Numbered from the stretch's first letter, positions 18,361 to 27,961 are shown. The stretch is DNA of 64,000 nt from Saccharothrix sp. (GCF_031180885.1 NZ_JAPSLK010000032.1:1-64000), one strand, 5' to 3'. Program-made: numbers and translations. The notes: a model not told the origin generated them from the letters alone.

Positions 18361-18432
18361 ACCGCCGGCCCCCGGTATCCATTGTCCCAGAGGGGTCCGA
18401 CAATCTTCGGCGTGCGGGTCGCGGAAGATCTG

Positions 18433-19248
18433 TCAGCGCAGTGTCAAGGCAGCTCGCTGATAAGCCAGAGGCGCGCCCTTGACGTCCTCCTCCAGCAAGG
18501 CGTTCCACTTCTTCTCGCCCTTCAGCACCCGCAACAAGAACGCCGTCAGCATCGCCCGCGCCAACCGCTGCGCCGCCCGCTCGCCCTTCCCGTCCAGCAC
18601 CAGCTCACTCCAATGCCGTCCCTCGGCGAACCCCAAATGGCTGGTCTTCGGCAGCACCCGGTACTGCACCGGCCCCGTCCACGCCTGCGCGATCGCCTCC
18701 GCGTGACCGACCGGCGGCGCGATCCGGTCTTCGCCCCCGGCCAAGTGCAAACCCGGCACAGTCACCCGGCGAGCCGCGTCCAAAGCAGACGGACGTACTT
18801 CCGACGCCGCCAAAGTCACCACCGCGCGCACCCGCGAGTCATCAGCAGCCGCCAGCACCGCCGCCCCGCCACCCATCGAGTGCCCGGCCACCGCCAGCCG
18901 TTCCGGGTCAACGCTGATGGCACCCTCGCCCAACCGCACCCCGGTGCACACGTCCAGCGCCGTCCGCAGGTTGCCGGCCAGCAGCCTCGACGACATCAAC
19001 GGCCCGCGTTGCGTCCCCGGAGCCGCCGCGACGATGCCCCACGACGCCAGGTGCCGCAGCAGCGCCCGGTACCGGGTCACCGGTTGCAGCCAGCCGTGGC
19101 CGAACGCGACAGCGGGCAGTCCCAGACCCGACGCGGGGGTGTAGACGAGGCCGGGGAGGCCCACCAGGGCGAGGTCGCCGCGCAGCACGGGGTGTTCACC
19201 GGGCCTGCTGAGCTGGTCGAGCACCTGCTTCGCCGAGTAGCCGCTCAC
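18433..19248 (-). CDS. Alpha/beta-hydrolase, dienelactone hydrolase/lipase-like
   Basis: A 271-residue cytoplasmic hydrolase. The nucleophile elbow is GHSMGGG near residue 124 (catalytic Ser). A candidate acid lies in GGEDRIAPP and a candidate catalytic His in SHLGFAEG. The overall layout (AVAFGHGWLQPVTRY early, HSMGGGAAVLAAADD later) resembles chlorophyllase/dienelactone-hydrolase-like esterases. It starts at GTG 19248. It points left, away from glmS, so it is independently transcribed. The substrate is unknown. Confidence 0.8.
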   Translation of the reverse strand: MSGYSAKQVLDQLSRPGEHPVLRGDLALVGLPGLVYTPASGLGLPAVAFGHGWLQPVTRYRALLRHLASWGIVAAAPGTQRGPLMSSRLLAGNLRTALDVCTGVRLGEGAISVDPERLAVAGHSMGGGAAVLAAADDSRVRAVVTLAASEVRPSALDAARRVTVPGLHLAGGEDRIAPPVGHAEAIAQAWTGPVQYRVLPKTSHLGFAEGRHWSELVLDGKGERAAQRLARAMLTAFLLRVLKGEKKWNALLEEDVKGAPLAYQRAALTLR

Positions 19249-19382
19249 CGCGTGAACGGTAGTCGATCGCGGTGAACCCGCGCACGCCCCGATTGGTCTA
19301 CACCAATAAAGCCCTCGACCAGCGCAAACGCGACGAAGTGGCCCGTTCGGGTGACGCCGCTGGTCTGGTTACGCTGTGCGGC

Positions 19383-21245
19383 GTGTGCGGAATCGTGGGA
19401 TACGTGGGCCACCGGCCGGCGCTGGACGTCGTCCTCGACGGGCTGCGGCGGCTGGAGTACCGGGGCTACGACTCGGCCGGTGTCGCCGTGCTGGACGGTG
19501 ACGGCGGCCTGGCCGTCGAGCGCAAGGCCGGGCGGCTGAGCAACCTGGAGGAACGGCTCGACGAGGTCGGTCGCGAGGCGTTCACCGGCACCGCCGGCAT
19601 GGGCCACACGCGCTGGGCCACGCACGGCGCGCCGGTCGACCGCAACTCCCACCCGCACCGCGACGTGACCGGCCGGGTCGCCGTGGTGCACAACGGGATC
19701 ATCGAGAACTTCGCCGCCCTGCGCGCCGAGCTGGAAGCGCGCGGCGTCGAGATGGCCAGCGACACCGACACCGAGACCACCGCCCACCTGATCGCGATCG
19801 CCTACACCGAGGGCGACACCGCGGGCGACCTCGCGGCCAGCGTCCGCGCCGTGGTCCGCCGGCTGGAGGGCGCGTTCACCCTCGTCGTCACGCACGCCGA
19901 CCAGCCGGACACCGTCGTCGCCGCCCGCCGCTCCTCGCCGCTGGTGGTGGGCGTGGGCGAGGGGGAGACGTTCGTCGCATCGGACGTGTCCGCGTTCATC
20001 GAGCACACCCGCGAGGCCGTCGAGCTGGGCCAGGACCAGGTCGTCGTGATCACCCGCGACGGCTACGAGGTCACCGACTTCGAAGGCGGGCCCGCGCAGG
20101 CCAAGCCGTTCACGGTGAACTGGGACCTGTCCGCCGCCGAGAAGGGCGGCCACGAGTACTTCATGCTCAAGGAGATCGAGGAGCAGCCGGACGCGCTGGC
20201 CAACACCCTGCGCGGCCACTTCGTCGGCGGCCGGATCGTCCTGGACGAGCAGCGGCTGTCCGACCAGGACCTCCGGGACGTGGACAAGGTCTTCGTCGTG
20301 GCCTGCGGTTCGGCCTACCACTCCGGCCTGGTCGCCAAGTACGCGATCGAGCACTGGACCCGGCTGCCCGTCGAGGTCGAGCTGGCCTCCGAGTTCCGCT
20401 ACCGCGACCCGGTGCTGGACCGCGACACCCTGGTCGTCGCGGTGTCCCAGTCCGGTGAGACGGCCGACACGCTGGAGGCCGTGCGGCACGCCCGGTCCCA
20501 GAAGGCCCGCGTGCTGGCGGTGTGCAACACCAACGGCGCGCAGATCCCGCGCGAGTCCGACGCCGTCCTCTACACGCACGCCGGTCCGGAGATCGGGGTC
20601 GCGTCCACCAAGGCGTTCCTGGCCCAGATCGCGGCGAACTACCTGGTCGGCCTGGCGCTGGCGCAGGCGCGCGGCACCAAGTACCCCGACGAGGTGGCCC
20701 GCGAGTTCCACGAGCTGGAGGCCATGCCGAAGGCCGTGCAGCAGGTGCTGGGCACCGTCGACCGGGTCCGCGCGCTCGGCCGCGAGCTGGCCGACTCGAA
20801 GGCCGTGCTGTTCCTGGGCCGCCACGTCGGCTACCCGGTGGCGCTGGAAGGCGCGTTGAAGCTCAAGGAACTGGCGTACATGCACGCCGAGGGCTTCGCC
20901 GCGGGCGAGCTGAAGCACGGCCCGATCGCCCTGATCGAGGAGGGCCTGCCGGTCGTCGTCGTCATGCCGTCGCCGAAGGGGCGGGCGGTGCTGCACTCGA
21001 AGCTGGTGTCCAACATCAGCGAGATCCAGGCGCGGGGCGCGCGGACCATCGTGATCGCCGAGGAGGGCGACGAGACGGTCCGGCCGTTCGCCGACCACCT
21101 GATCGAGGTGCCCGCGGTGTCCACGCTGCTCCAGCCGCTGGTGTCGACCGTCCCGTTGCAGGTCCTGGCCGCCGAGATCGCGCGCAGCCGGGGCTACGAC
21201 GTGGACAAGCCGCGCAACCTGGCCAAGTCCGTCACCGTCGAGTAG
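19383..21245 (+). CDS. glmS: Glutamine--fructose-6-phosphate aminotransferase (isomerizing)
   Basis: It makes glucosamine-6-phosphate from fructose-6-phosphate and glutamine, the step before GlmM. GTG 19383 places Cys as residue 2 (VCGIVGYVG), the N-terminal nucleophile exposed after removal of Met. A longer upstream frame would bury it and is rejected. The class II glutaminase domain (RLEYRGYDSAGV, GHTRWATHG) covers about 1-240. Two SIS sugar-isomerase domains follow (VVACGSAYHSG, VAVSQSGETADT), with the usual end NLAKSVTVE. Length is 620 residues, normal for the family. Confidence 0.97.
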   Translation: MCGIVGYVGHRPALDVVLDGLRRLEYRGYDSAGVAVLDGDGGLAVERKAGRLSNLEERLDEVGREAFTGTAGMGHTRWATHGAPVDRNSHPHRDVTGRVAVVHNGIIENFAALRAELEARGVEMASDTDTETTAHLIAIAYTEGDTAGDLAASVRAVVRRLEGAFTLVVTHADQPDTVVAARRSSPLVVGVGEGETFVASDVSAFIEHTREAVELGQDQVVVITRDGYEVTDFEGGPAQAKPFTVNWDLSAAEKGGHEYFMLKEIEEQPDALANTLRGHFVGGRIVLDEQRLSDQDLRDVDKVFVVACGSAYHSGLVAKYAIEHWTRLPVEVELASEFRYRDPVLDRDTLVVAVSQSGETADTLEAVRHARSQKARVLAVCNTNGAQIPRESDAVLYTHAGPEIGVASTKAFLAQIAANYLVGLALAQARGTKYPDEVAREFHELEAMPKAVQQVLGTVDRVRALGRELADSKAVLFLGRHVGYPVALEGALKLKELAYMHAEGFAAGELKHGPIALIEEGLPVVVVMPSPKGRAVLHSKLVSNISEIQARGARTIVIAEEGDETVRPFADHLIEVPAVSTLLQPLVSTVPLQVLAAEIARSRGYDVDKPRNLAKSVTVE

Positions 21246-21275
21246 GCATCCGCCCGCGCGCCTAGGCTTCCCGCT

Positions 21276-22676
21276 ATGCGGGGACTGTGGACCACGGAGC
21301 GGGTGAAGGCGGCCGAGGAACGGGTCATGGCGCGGGTGCCCGAGGGGGCGCTCATGCGGCGGGCCGCGTTCGGGGTGGCGACGGTGGCGCTGGAGCACCT
21401 GGCCGGGCGGCGGCGGGTCGGCCTGCTGGTCGGGGCGGGCAACAACGGCGGCGACGCGCTGTGGGCGGGCTACTTCCTGCGCCGGCGCGGGGTCGCCGTC
21501 TCCGCCGTGCTGCTCAACCCGGCCAAGGCGCACGCCGCCGGGCTGGCCGCGTTCCGCCGGGTCGGCGGTCGGGTCGTCGACCGGCTGGGTGATGTCGACC
21601 TCGTGATCGACGGCATCGTGGGCCTGTCCGCCCGCGGTCCGCTGCGGCCCGACGCGGCCGAGCACGTGGCGCACCTCGACGCGCCGGTGCTGTCGGTGGA
21701 CCTGCCCAGCGGCGTCGACCCGGACACCGGGGCGGTGGACGGTCCGCACGTCCGGCCGGCGATCACGGTCACGTTCGGGTGCCTCAAGCCCGTGCACGCG
21801 CTGGCCGACTGCGGCGATGTGCGGCTGGTGGACATCGGCCTTGGCCCCGAGCTGGCCGGGCCGGACCTGCTGGCGCTGGAGGTCGAGGACGTCGGCGCGG
21901 CGTGGCCGGTGCCGGGGCCGACCGACGACAAGTACACCCAGGGCGTGACCGGGATCGCGGCCGGGTCGGCGACCTACCCCGGCGCGGCCGTGCTGGCCAC
22001 CGGCGCGGCACTGCTGGCGACCTCCGGGCTGGTCCGGTACGCGGGCGCGGCGGCGGAGGGCGTGCGGGCGCGGTGGCCGGAGGCGATCTGCACGGGGACG
22101 ATCACCGACGCGGGCCGCGTGCAGTCGTGGGTGGTCGGCCCGGGCCTGGGCACCGGGCTGGGCGCGGAGTCGGTGCTGCGGACCGTGCTGGAGGCGGGCG
22201 TGCCGGTGTGCGCGGACGCGGACGCGATCACCATGCTGGCCAACAACCCCGACCTGTGGGACGCGCGCGACCCGGACACCCCGCTCGTGCTCACCCCGCA
22301 CGACCGCGAGTACGAACGGCTGGCCGGCGAGGTCGGCACCGACCGGGTGACGGCGGCGAAGCGGGCAGCGGACAAGTTCGACGCCGTGGTCCTCCTCAAG
22401 GGCCACACCACTGTCATCGCCTCGCCGGACGGCCGCGTCCTGGTCAACCGCGCCCGCACCTCCTGGGCCGCCACGGCGGGCTCCGGAGACGTCCTGTCGG
22501 GCTTGATCGGCGCCCTCCTCGCGGCCGGCCTGGACCCGCTCCTGGCGGCGGGCTGCGCGGCCCGCGTGCACGTCCTGGCGGCGGAACTGGCCGCCGACGG
22601 GGCGCCCATCCCGGCCACCTCCCTGCTGGCCGCCGTCCCCGACGCGATCCGGGCCGTCCGCCCGCCGACCACCTGA
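21276..22676 (+). CDS. nnr: Bifunctional NAD(P)H-hydrate repair enzyme (epimerase/dehydratase)
   Basis: It repairs hydrated NADH/NADPH. The N-terminal YjeF_N epimerase domain has GLLVGAGNNGGDALWAG near residue 50. The C-terminal ADP/ATP-dependent dehydratase of the ribokinase fold has the nucleotide motif TAGSGDVLSGLIGALLA near 410 and LTPHDREYERL. The fusion is 466 residues, as in many bacteria. It lies 30 bases after glmS and ahead of alr, a common actinobacterial order. Confidence 0.93.
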   Translation: MRGLWTTERVKAAEERVMARVPEGALMRRAAFGVATVALEHLAGRRRVGLLVGAGNNGGDALWAGYFLRRRGVAVSAVLLNPAKAHAAGLAAFRRVGGRVVDRLGDVDLVIDGIVGLSARGPLRPDAAEHVAHLDAPVLSVDLPSGVDPDTGAVDGPHVRPAITVTFGCLKPVHALADCGDVRLVDIGLGPELAGPDLLALEVEDVGAAWPVPGPTDDKYTQGVTGIAAGSATYPGAAVLATGAALLATSGLVRYAGAAAEGVRARWPEAICTGTITDAGRVQSWVVGPGLGTGLGAESVLRTVLEAGVPVCADADAITMLANNPDLWDARDPDTPLVLTPHDREYERLAGEVGTDRVTAAKRAADKFDAVVLLKGHTTVIASPDGRVLVNRARTSWAATAGSGDVLSGLIGALLAAGLDPLLAAGCAARVHVLAAELAADGAPIPATSLLAAVPDAIRAVRPPTT

Positions 22677-22709
22677 CCCCGACCGGCCCCGACCGGCCCC
22701 TGTGTCACC

Positions 22710-23822
22710 ATGAACGGTGTTATGGCTGCTCCTCGCGCTGAGGTCGTGATCGACCTCGACAACCTCCGGCACAACGTCGCGCTCCTGGCCGGCCTCGCGC
22801 CCGCCGCCGCGACCATGGCCGTCGTCAAGGCGGACGGGTACGGGCACGGCGCGGTCGAGGTGGCGAGAGCGGCCCTGGAGGCGGGCGCGACCTGGCTCGG
22901 CTCGTGCTCCCTGGCCGAGGCCCTGGCGCTGCGCAGCGCCGGCATCACCGCGCCCACCCTCGCCTGGCTGGACCCGGTCGGCACCGACTACGCGCCCGGC
23001 ATCGAGCAGGACGTCGACCTCTCGGCGGCGAGCATCCGGCAGCTGTGCGAGATCGCGGACGCCGCCCGGCGCGCGGGCCGGACCGCCCGGGTCCACCTCA
23101 AGATCGACACGGGCCTGTCCCGCAACGGCTGCCCGCCCGACGAGTGGTCCGCCCTGGTCGAGAAGGCCGTGGCCACGCCCGAGGTCCGGGTCGTCGCGGT
23201 CTGGTCGCACCTGGCGTGCGCCGACGAGATCGGCCACCCGGCCACCGACGCCCAGGCCGAGCGGTTCGACGACGCCTACCGCACCGCCGTCGCCGCCGGC
23301 CTCGACCCGATGCGCCACCTGGCCAACTCGGCCGCCCTGCTCACCCGCCCGGACCTGCACTTCGACCTGGTCCGGCCGGGCATCGCGATCTACGGGCTCA
23401 ACCCCGTGCCGGAGCCGTTCGACCTGCGCCCGGTCATGACGTTCCGCTCCACGGTCGCCCTGACCAAGCGCATCGCGGCCGGCGAGTCGGTCTCCTACGG
23501 CCTGAGCTGGACCGCCAAGGACGACACCACGCTGGCCCTGGTGCCGGTCGGCTACGCGGACGGCGTGCCGCGCAGCCTGTCCAACCGCATGCACGTCCTG
23601 CTGGCCGGCAAACGGCGCCCGGTCGTGGGCCGGGTGTGCATGGACCAGGTCGTGGTGGACTGCGGTGACGACCGCGTGGCGGAGGGGGACGAGGTCGTGC
23701 TGTTCGGCACCGGCGAGCACGGCGAGCCGACCGCCCGCGAGTGGGCGGACACCACCGGGACCATCGACTACGAGATCGTCACCGGCATGTACCGGCCGCG
23801 CGTGGCCAGGACGTACCGGTGA
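22710..23822 (+). CDS. alr: Alanine racemase
   Basis: A PLP enzyme making D-alanine for peptidoglycan. The Schiff-base lysine is in AVVKADGYGHGA (Lys40 from this start). The second catalytic base is probably the Tyr in SVSYGLSWT, and GRVCMDQVVVD is present. It is 370 residues, typical. ATG 22710 is used; ATG 22722 (MAAPRAEV) is also possible because neither has a clear ribosome site. Its stop overlaps the GTG of the next gene (GTGA). Confidence 0.95.
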   Translation: MNGVMAAPRAEVVIDLDNLRHNVALLAGLAPAAATMAVVKADGYGHGAVEVARAALEAGATWLGSCSLAEALALRSAGITAPTLAWLDPVGTDYAPGIEQDVDLSAASIRQLCEIADAARRAGRTARVHLKIDTGLSRNGCPPDEWSALVEKAVATPEVRVVAVWSHLACADEIGHPATDAQAERFDDAYRTAVAAGLDPMRHLANSAALLTRPDLHFDLVRPGIAIYGLNPVPEPFDLRPVMTFRSTVALTKRIAAGESVSYGLSWTAKDDTTLALVPVGYADGVPRSLSNRMHVLLAGKRRPVVGRVCMDQVVVDCGDDRVAEGDEVVLFGTGEHGEPTAREWADTTGTIDYEIVTGMYRPRVARTYR

Positions 23823-24922
23823 ACGCGCTGTGGAAGGCCGTCGGGTGGGCCGGCGGCGTGCTGGGCGCGGCGGCGACGGGTGTCGCGGTCGGCGTCGCGG
23901 CCAACCACAAGAAGGTCGCCAAGGACCGCAGCCAGGACGACCCGCTGGCCGACGAACCCCTGGGCAAGCTGACCCCGAACCGCGAGTCCACGGTGGCCGC
24001 CGACGACGGCGTGCCCCTGTCGGTCGAGGAGGTCGACCCGGCGGACGGCGGTGCCCCCGAGCTGACCGTGGTCCTGGTGCACGGCTTCGCGCTGGACCGC
24101 CGCTGCTGGCACTTCCAACGCCGTGACCTGGCCAAACTCACCGAACCCAGGGTCCGCCAGGTCCTCTACGACCAGCGCGGCCACGGCCGGTCCGGCCGGG
24201 GGAAGGCCGAGTCGAGCACCATCGACCAGTGCGCCCGCGACCTGGACGAGGTGCTGCGCGCGGTCGCCCCTGAAGGCCCGGTCGTCCTGGTCGGCCACTC
24301 CATGGGCGGCATGACGATCATGGCCCTCGCCGAGCGGCAGCCCGAGCTGTTCGCCGACCGCGTCCGGGGCGTGGCCCTGGTCGGCACGGCGGCCGGCGCG
24401 GTCGGCGGCGCGGGCCTGCCCAAGAGCGTGTTGTCCCGCTACAACCCGGTGACCCTCGGCGTGGGCCGGCTGGCCGGCCTCCAGCCCGGTCTCGTGGAGT
24501 GGGTCCGCCGCCGGGCGAACACGCTCACGTGGAGCGGCATCCGGGCGCTGGCCTTCGGCGACCGGGGGACCAGCGCGTCCCTGGTCGACCTGATGGAGCA
24601 GATGATCGGCGGGACCACCGTGCAGGTGCTCACCGAGTTCCTGGAAACCTTGGGCACGCACAACAGGTACAAGGCGCTGGCCGGCCTGCGGCACTGCGAG
24701 GTCCTCGTGATCAGCGGTGACGCGGACAAGCTGACGCCGTTCTCGCACGCCGAGCGGATGGCCGAGGAGATGCCGCACGGCGAACTGGTCCGCGTCCCGG
24801 GTGCGGGCCACATGGTGATGATGGAGCAGCCCGACCTGGTGACGGGACACCTGGTGGGCCTGGTCCGGCGCAGCGCGGTCGAACGGGTGGAAAGCAGGCG
24901 GCGGTGGTGGCGACGAGCGTGA
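23819..24922 (+). CDS. Alpha/beta-fold hydrolase with N-terminal hydrophobic segment
   Basis: A 367-residue protein. An N-terminal Ala/Gly/Val-rich segment (residues about 8-28, WAGGVLGAAATGVAVGVA) could anchor it. The hydrolase core has an oxyanion HGF motif (VLVHGFALDRR), YDQRGHGRS, the nucleophile GHSMGGM and the catalytic GAGHMVMMEQP. GTG 23819 overlaps the alr stop, giving coupling. It is commonly found between alr and tsaE in actinobacteria; the substrate is unknown. It overlaps the start of tsaE by 19 bases. Confidence 0.88.
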   Translation: MNALWKAVGWAGGVLGAAATGVAVGVAANHKKVAKDRSQDDPLADEPLGKLTPNRESTVAADDGVPLSVEEVDPADGGAPELTVVLVHGFALDRRCWHFQRRDLAKLTEPRVRQVLYDQRGHGRSGRGKAESSTIDQCARDLDEVLRAVAPEGPVVLVGHSMGGMTIMALAERQPELFADRVRGVALVGTAAGAVGGAGLPKSVLSRYNPVTLGVGRLAGLQPGLVEWVRRRANTLTWSGIRALAFGDRGTSASLVDLMEQMIGGTTVQVLTEFLETLGTHNRYKALAGLRHCEVLVISGDADKLTPFSHAERMAEEMPHGELVRVPGAGHMVMMEQPDLVTGHLVGLVRRSAVERVESRRRWWRRA

Positions 24923-25368
24923 CCCTCCCCAGGGTGGAGGACACGGAGGAATTCGGGCGCAGGCTCGGCGGCCTGGTGCGCGGCGGCGACCTGCTGCTGC
25001 TGGCTGGCCCCTTGGGCGCGGGCAAGACGGCCCTGGTGCGCGGCCTGGCGGACGGCCTGGGTGTGACCGGCCGGGTCAGCTCGCCGACGTTCGTCATCGC
25101 GCGCGTGCACGAACCCGCGCCCGAGGGCCGGGGCGTGCCGCTGGTGCACGTCGACGCCTACCGGCTGGGCGGTCACCTGGACGAGCTGGACGACCTGGAC
25201 CTGGACACCGACCTGGTGGACGCGGTGGTGGCCGTCGAGTGGGGCGAGGGCATGGCCGAACGCCTGTCCGAGGACCACCTGCTGATCCGGCTGGAACGCC
25301 ATGAGGACGACGTCCGCACGGCCCACCTGGTCCCGCACGGGTCGTGGACGACCCGTGAACTGCCCTAG
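24904..25368 (+). CDS. tsaE: tRNA threonylcarbamoyladenosine biosynthesis ATPase TsaE
   Basis: A 154-residue P-loop ATPase that drives the TsaB-TsaD complex in t6A37 synthesis on tRNA. It has the Walker A motif LAGPLGAGKTAL near residue 40, SPTFVIARVHE and HVDAYRLG, then VAVEWGEG, all typical of TsaE. The GTG start lies inside the end of the preceding hydrolase. Its partners tsaB, rimI and tsaD are downstream at 28709-30886, separated by a block of opposite-strand genes. Confidence 0.94.
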   Translation: MVATSVTLPRVEDTEEFGRRLGGLVRGGDLLLLAGPLGAGKTALVRGLADGLGVTGRVSSPTFVIARVHEPAPEGRGVPLVHVDAYRLGGHLDELDDLDLDTDLVDAVVAVEWGEGMAERLSEDHLLIRLERHEDDVRTAHLVPHGSWTTRELP

Positions 25369-26579
25369 GCCTCGGCGATCCCGCGCACGATCCCCAGTCG
25401 GACCAGGTCCTGGGGCCGCAGCATCAGGTCGTCGGCCAGTTCCCGCACGTCGTCGCGCTTGAGGATCGCGGCGGCGAGTTCGGGCGCGATCACCGAGAAG
25501 TAGGCGTCCGGCGCGATCCACGTGTGGTCGGGCGAGGACAGCGCCAACGCTCCACCGGACCCGCCCTCGCCGACCACCAGCGTCGTGATCGGCACCCGCG
25601 TCTCGGCGACCACCGCGAACAGCTCGGCGATGGCCGCGCCGACCCCGGCCCGCTCGGCGGCGGCGTCGTTGGCCGCGCCGGGCGTGTCCACCAGGGTCAA
25701 CACCGGCAGCGCGAGCCGCCCGGCCAACCGGATGACCCGGCTCGCGGTCCGGAACCCGGCGGGTGTGGTGGCCGTGCCGGTCTGGGCGACGTAGGCGATG
25801 GACCGCCCGTGCCGCGACCCGATCCCGCACAGCAGCCCGGGATCGACCCCACCGGCCCGGTCCCCGCTCAAGGCCACCCGGTGGTCGAAGTAGTCGTCCA
25901 GATAGGCCGAAGCCCGTGGCCGCTCCACCGCCCGCGCCCGCTCGACCGCGCTCCACCCGTCCACCGGCAGATCGGTCGCCCCCAACGCCCGAGGCACCTC
26001 GGCCGGCACCGCCCCACCACCGACCAACAACCCCAACAGCCGCCCGACAACAGGGTCGACCTCGTCCTCACCCACCACCATGTCCACGGTGCCCGCCGCG
26101 AACTGCCCTTCGGCGGTGTAAGCAGGATCGTTCGCGGGCCGAACCCGACTACCCGCGAACCCGACCTGCGCGCCCGCCACTCCCACCACCACGTCCGCAC
26201 CCGCACCCAGCGACGCCCACAGCCCACCGGTGGTCGGATCCCTGAGCACGGACACGTGGGGCAACCCGGCCTCCCGGTGCACCGCGCACAGCCGAGCCAC
26301 CCGCTGGAGCTGCCGCAACGACAGCATCCCCTCCTGCATCCGACTGCCACCGGTCGCGATCGACGACACCACCGGCAGGCCCCATGCCAACGCCTCGCCG
26401 AACGCCTCCTCGATCACCTCCCCGGTGGCCGTGCCGACCGACCCGCCCAGGAACCGGAAGTCGAACGTGATCACGACGGCGTCCGCGTTCCGCCGCCACG
26501 ACACCGATTCCGCGCCCCCGGTCCGCTCCCGCGCCCGCCGCAACTGGTCGCCGTACCCCGGCCAGCCCAGCGGGTTCAC
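25365..26579 (-). CDS. Acyl-CoA carboxyltransferase, fused beta/alpha (AccD-AccA-like)
   Basis: A 404-residue protein with two crotonase-fold halves. The N-terminal half resembles AccD without its zinc finger (VVITFDFRFLGGSVGTATGE, SIATGGSRMQEGMLSL). The C-terminal half resembles AccA (LPVLTLVDTPGAANDAAAER, VVGEGGSGGALAL, YFSVIAPELAAAIL). Such proteins transfer carboxyl from biotin to acyl-CoA. No biotin carboxylase or carrier is nearby. Its 3' end overlaps tsaE by four bases on the other strand. It overlaps the start of its own stop-start partner (the ligase at 26576-27901), so the two are coupled. A malonyl-CoA-related role fits both. Confidence 0.8.
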   Translation of the reverse strand: MNPLGWPGYGDQLRRARERTGGAESVSWRRNADAVVITFDFRFLGGSVGTATGEVIEEAFGEALAWGLPVVSSIATGGSRMQEGMLSLRQLQRVARLCAVHREAGLPHVSVLRDPTTGGLWASLGAGADVVVGVAGAQVGFAGSRVRPANDPAYTAEGQFAAGTVDMVVGEDEVDPVVGRLLGLLVGGGAVPAEVPRALGATDLPVDGWSAVERARAVERPRASAYLDDYFDHRVALSGDRAGGVDPGLLCGIGSRHGRSIAYVAQTGTATTPAGFRTASRVIRLAGRLALPVLTLVDTPGAANDAAAERAGVGAAIAELFAVVAETRVPITTLVVGEGGSGGALALSSPDHTWIAPDAYFSVIAPELAAAILKRDDVRELADDLMLRPQDLVRLGIVRGIAEA

Positions 26580-27901
26580 CGCAACTCCCGCTTCAACACC
26601 TTGCCCATGTCGTTGCGCGGCAAGGACTCCACGAACCGCACCACCCGGGGCCTCTTGTGCGGCGTCAAGAGTCGGGCCACGTGATCGGCCAACTCCTCGC
26701 CTGTCGTGGGCACTCCCGTCGACACGACCCAGGCCACCACCCGCTCACCCAGGTCCTCGTCGGGCTCGCCGGTCACGGCCACCTCGGCCACCCCAGGGTG
26801 CTCCAACAGGGCGTTCTCGATCTCGCCGGCCCCGATCTTGTACCCGCCGCTCTTGATCAGGTCCGTGGCGCGCCGCCCCACGATCCGCAGGTACCCGTCC
26901 GGCTCGACCACCGCGAGGTCCCCCGTCCGGAACCACCCGTCCACGAACGCCTCACGCGTGGCGTCCGGCCGGTTCAGGTACTCCAGGAACAGGTTCGGCC
27001 CCCGCACCGCGATCTCCCCGGGCTCGTCCCCGACCACCCGCACCTCGACCCCGTCGAGCGGCAACCCCACGGTCCCCGGCCGCCGGTCGCCGGACGCCCG
27101 CACGCTGGTGTTCATCAACGTCTCGGTCATCCCGTACCGCTCGACCACCCGCTGCCCGGTGAGCCGTTCGAGCTGCTCGTGGACGGTGGCCGGCAACGCC
27201 GCCGACCCCGACACCAACAACCGGGCCTTCGCGAACGCCGCCGCGTGCTCGGGCGCCTGGACGATCCGGTGGTACATGGTCGGAACCCCGAACATCATCG
27301 TCCCGACCGACGCCATCGCCTCGGCCGCGCTCGCCACGCTGAAGGTCCCCAGGTGGTGCACCGTCCCACCCCGCCGCAACGGCCCGAGCACCCCGATGCC
27401 CAACCCGTGCACGTGGAACAGCGGCAACCCGTGCACGACCACGTCATCGGCGGTCCACTCCCAGGCTTGCGCGAGGGCGTCCAGGTTCGAAGCCAACGCC
27501 CGCCGGGGCAGCACCACCCCCTTGGGCGGCCCGGTGGTCCCGGAGGTGTAGATGATCAGCGCCGGCGCTTCCCCGTCGGGCTCCGGCAACGGCACCTCGA
27601 CCCCGGACGGCAGTTCGTCGTCCACCACCAGATCCGGCTCGCTGTCCGACAGGATGTGCGCCAACTCCCGCTCACCCAACTTGGGGTTGAGCGGCACGAC
27701 GGGCACCCCGGCCAACAACGCACCGACCACCGCAACGCAGGTCCGCACGTCCGACCGCGCCCACACCGCGATCCGCCGCTTCCCCACCAGCCCGTACGCC
27801 ACCTGCCGCGCCCGAGCGGCCAGTTCGGCGTAGGTCAACTCGTGGCCGGGGAACCGGATGGCCACTTTGGCGGTGGGGGAAGCCAAGGCAGGCAGCAACA
27901 T
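26576..27901 (-). CDS. AMP-forming acyl-CoA synthetase, malonyl-CoA synthetase (MatB)-like
   Basis: A 441-residue ANL-superfamily ligase. Adenylation motifs include LIIYTSGTTGPPKGVVLP (A3) near residue 115, YGMTETLMN (A5), GWFRTGDLA (A7) and the C-terminal lysine in RNDMGKVLKREL (A10). The stretch VHGLPLFHVHGLGIGVLGPL is characteristic of MatB-type malonate/methylmalonate:CoA ligases. It is short for the superfamily but normal for MatB. Overlapping and coupled to the carboxyltransferase, it may feed malonyl-CoA to fatty-acid or polyketide synthesis. Substrate specificity is inferred. Confidence 0.82.
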   Translation of the reverse strand: MLLPALASPTAKVAIRFPGHELTYAELAARARQVAYGLVGKRRIAVWARSDVRTCVAVVGALLAGVPVVPLNPKLGERELAHILSDSEPDLVVDDELPSGVEVPLPEPDGEAPALIIYTSGTTGPPKGVVLPRRALASNLDALAQAWEWTADDVVVHGLPLFHVHGLGIGVLGPLRRGGTVHHLGTFSVASAAEAMASVGTMMFGVPTMYHRIVQAPEHAAAFAKARLLVSGSAALPATVHEQLERLTGQRVVERYGMTETLMNTSVRASGDRRPGTVGLPLDGVEVRVVGDEPGEIAVRGPNLFLEYLNRPDATREAFVDGWFRTGDLAVVEPDGYLRIVGRRATDLIKSGGYKIGAGEIENALLEHPGVAEVAVTGEPDEDLGERVVAWVVSTGVPTTGEELADHVARLLTPHKRPRVVRFVESLPRNDMGKVLKRELR

Positions 27902-27961
27902 CCACCCACCTTGACCAAGAACCCGCCGAACCGCATCACAACTGTGCTCCGAGCCACCCCC

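Larger units (their letters stand above)
18121..18432. other. Convergent intergenic region carrying repeats
   Basis: No gene was found between the terminator and the 3' end of the leftward hydrolase. It holds the G-rich block (18208-18233) and the second REP-like element (18287-18360). Confidence 0.65.

Noticed and set aside
19272-19382. Upstream extension of glmS
   Set aside because: It would place 37 residues before the catalytic Cys, which must be the N-terminal residue after Met removal.
19245-23720. 1491-codon open frame antisense to glmS, nnr and alr
   Set aside because: It spans three confirmed genes on the other strand and has His/Gln/Val-rich nonsense composition. Third-position GC makes such frames common.
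24439-25956. 505-codon leftward open frame over the hydrolase/tsaE/carboxyltransferase junction
   Set aside because: It runs antisense to tsaE and out of frame with the carboxyltransferase, with no family features.
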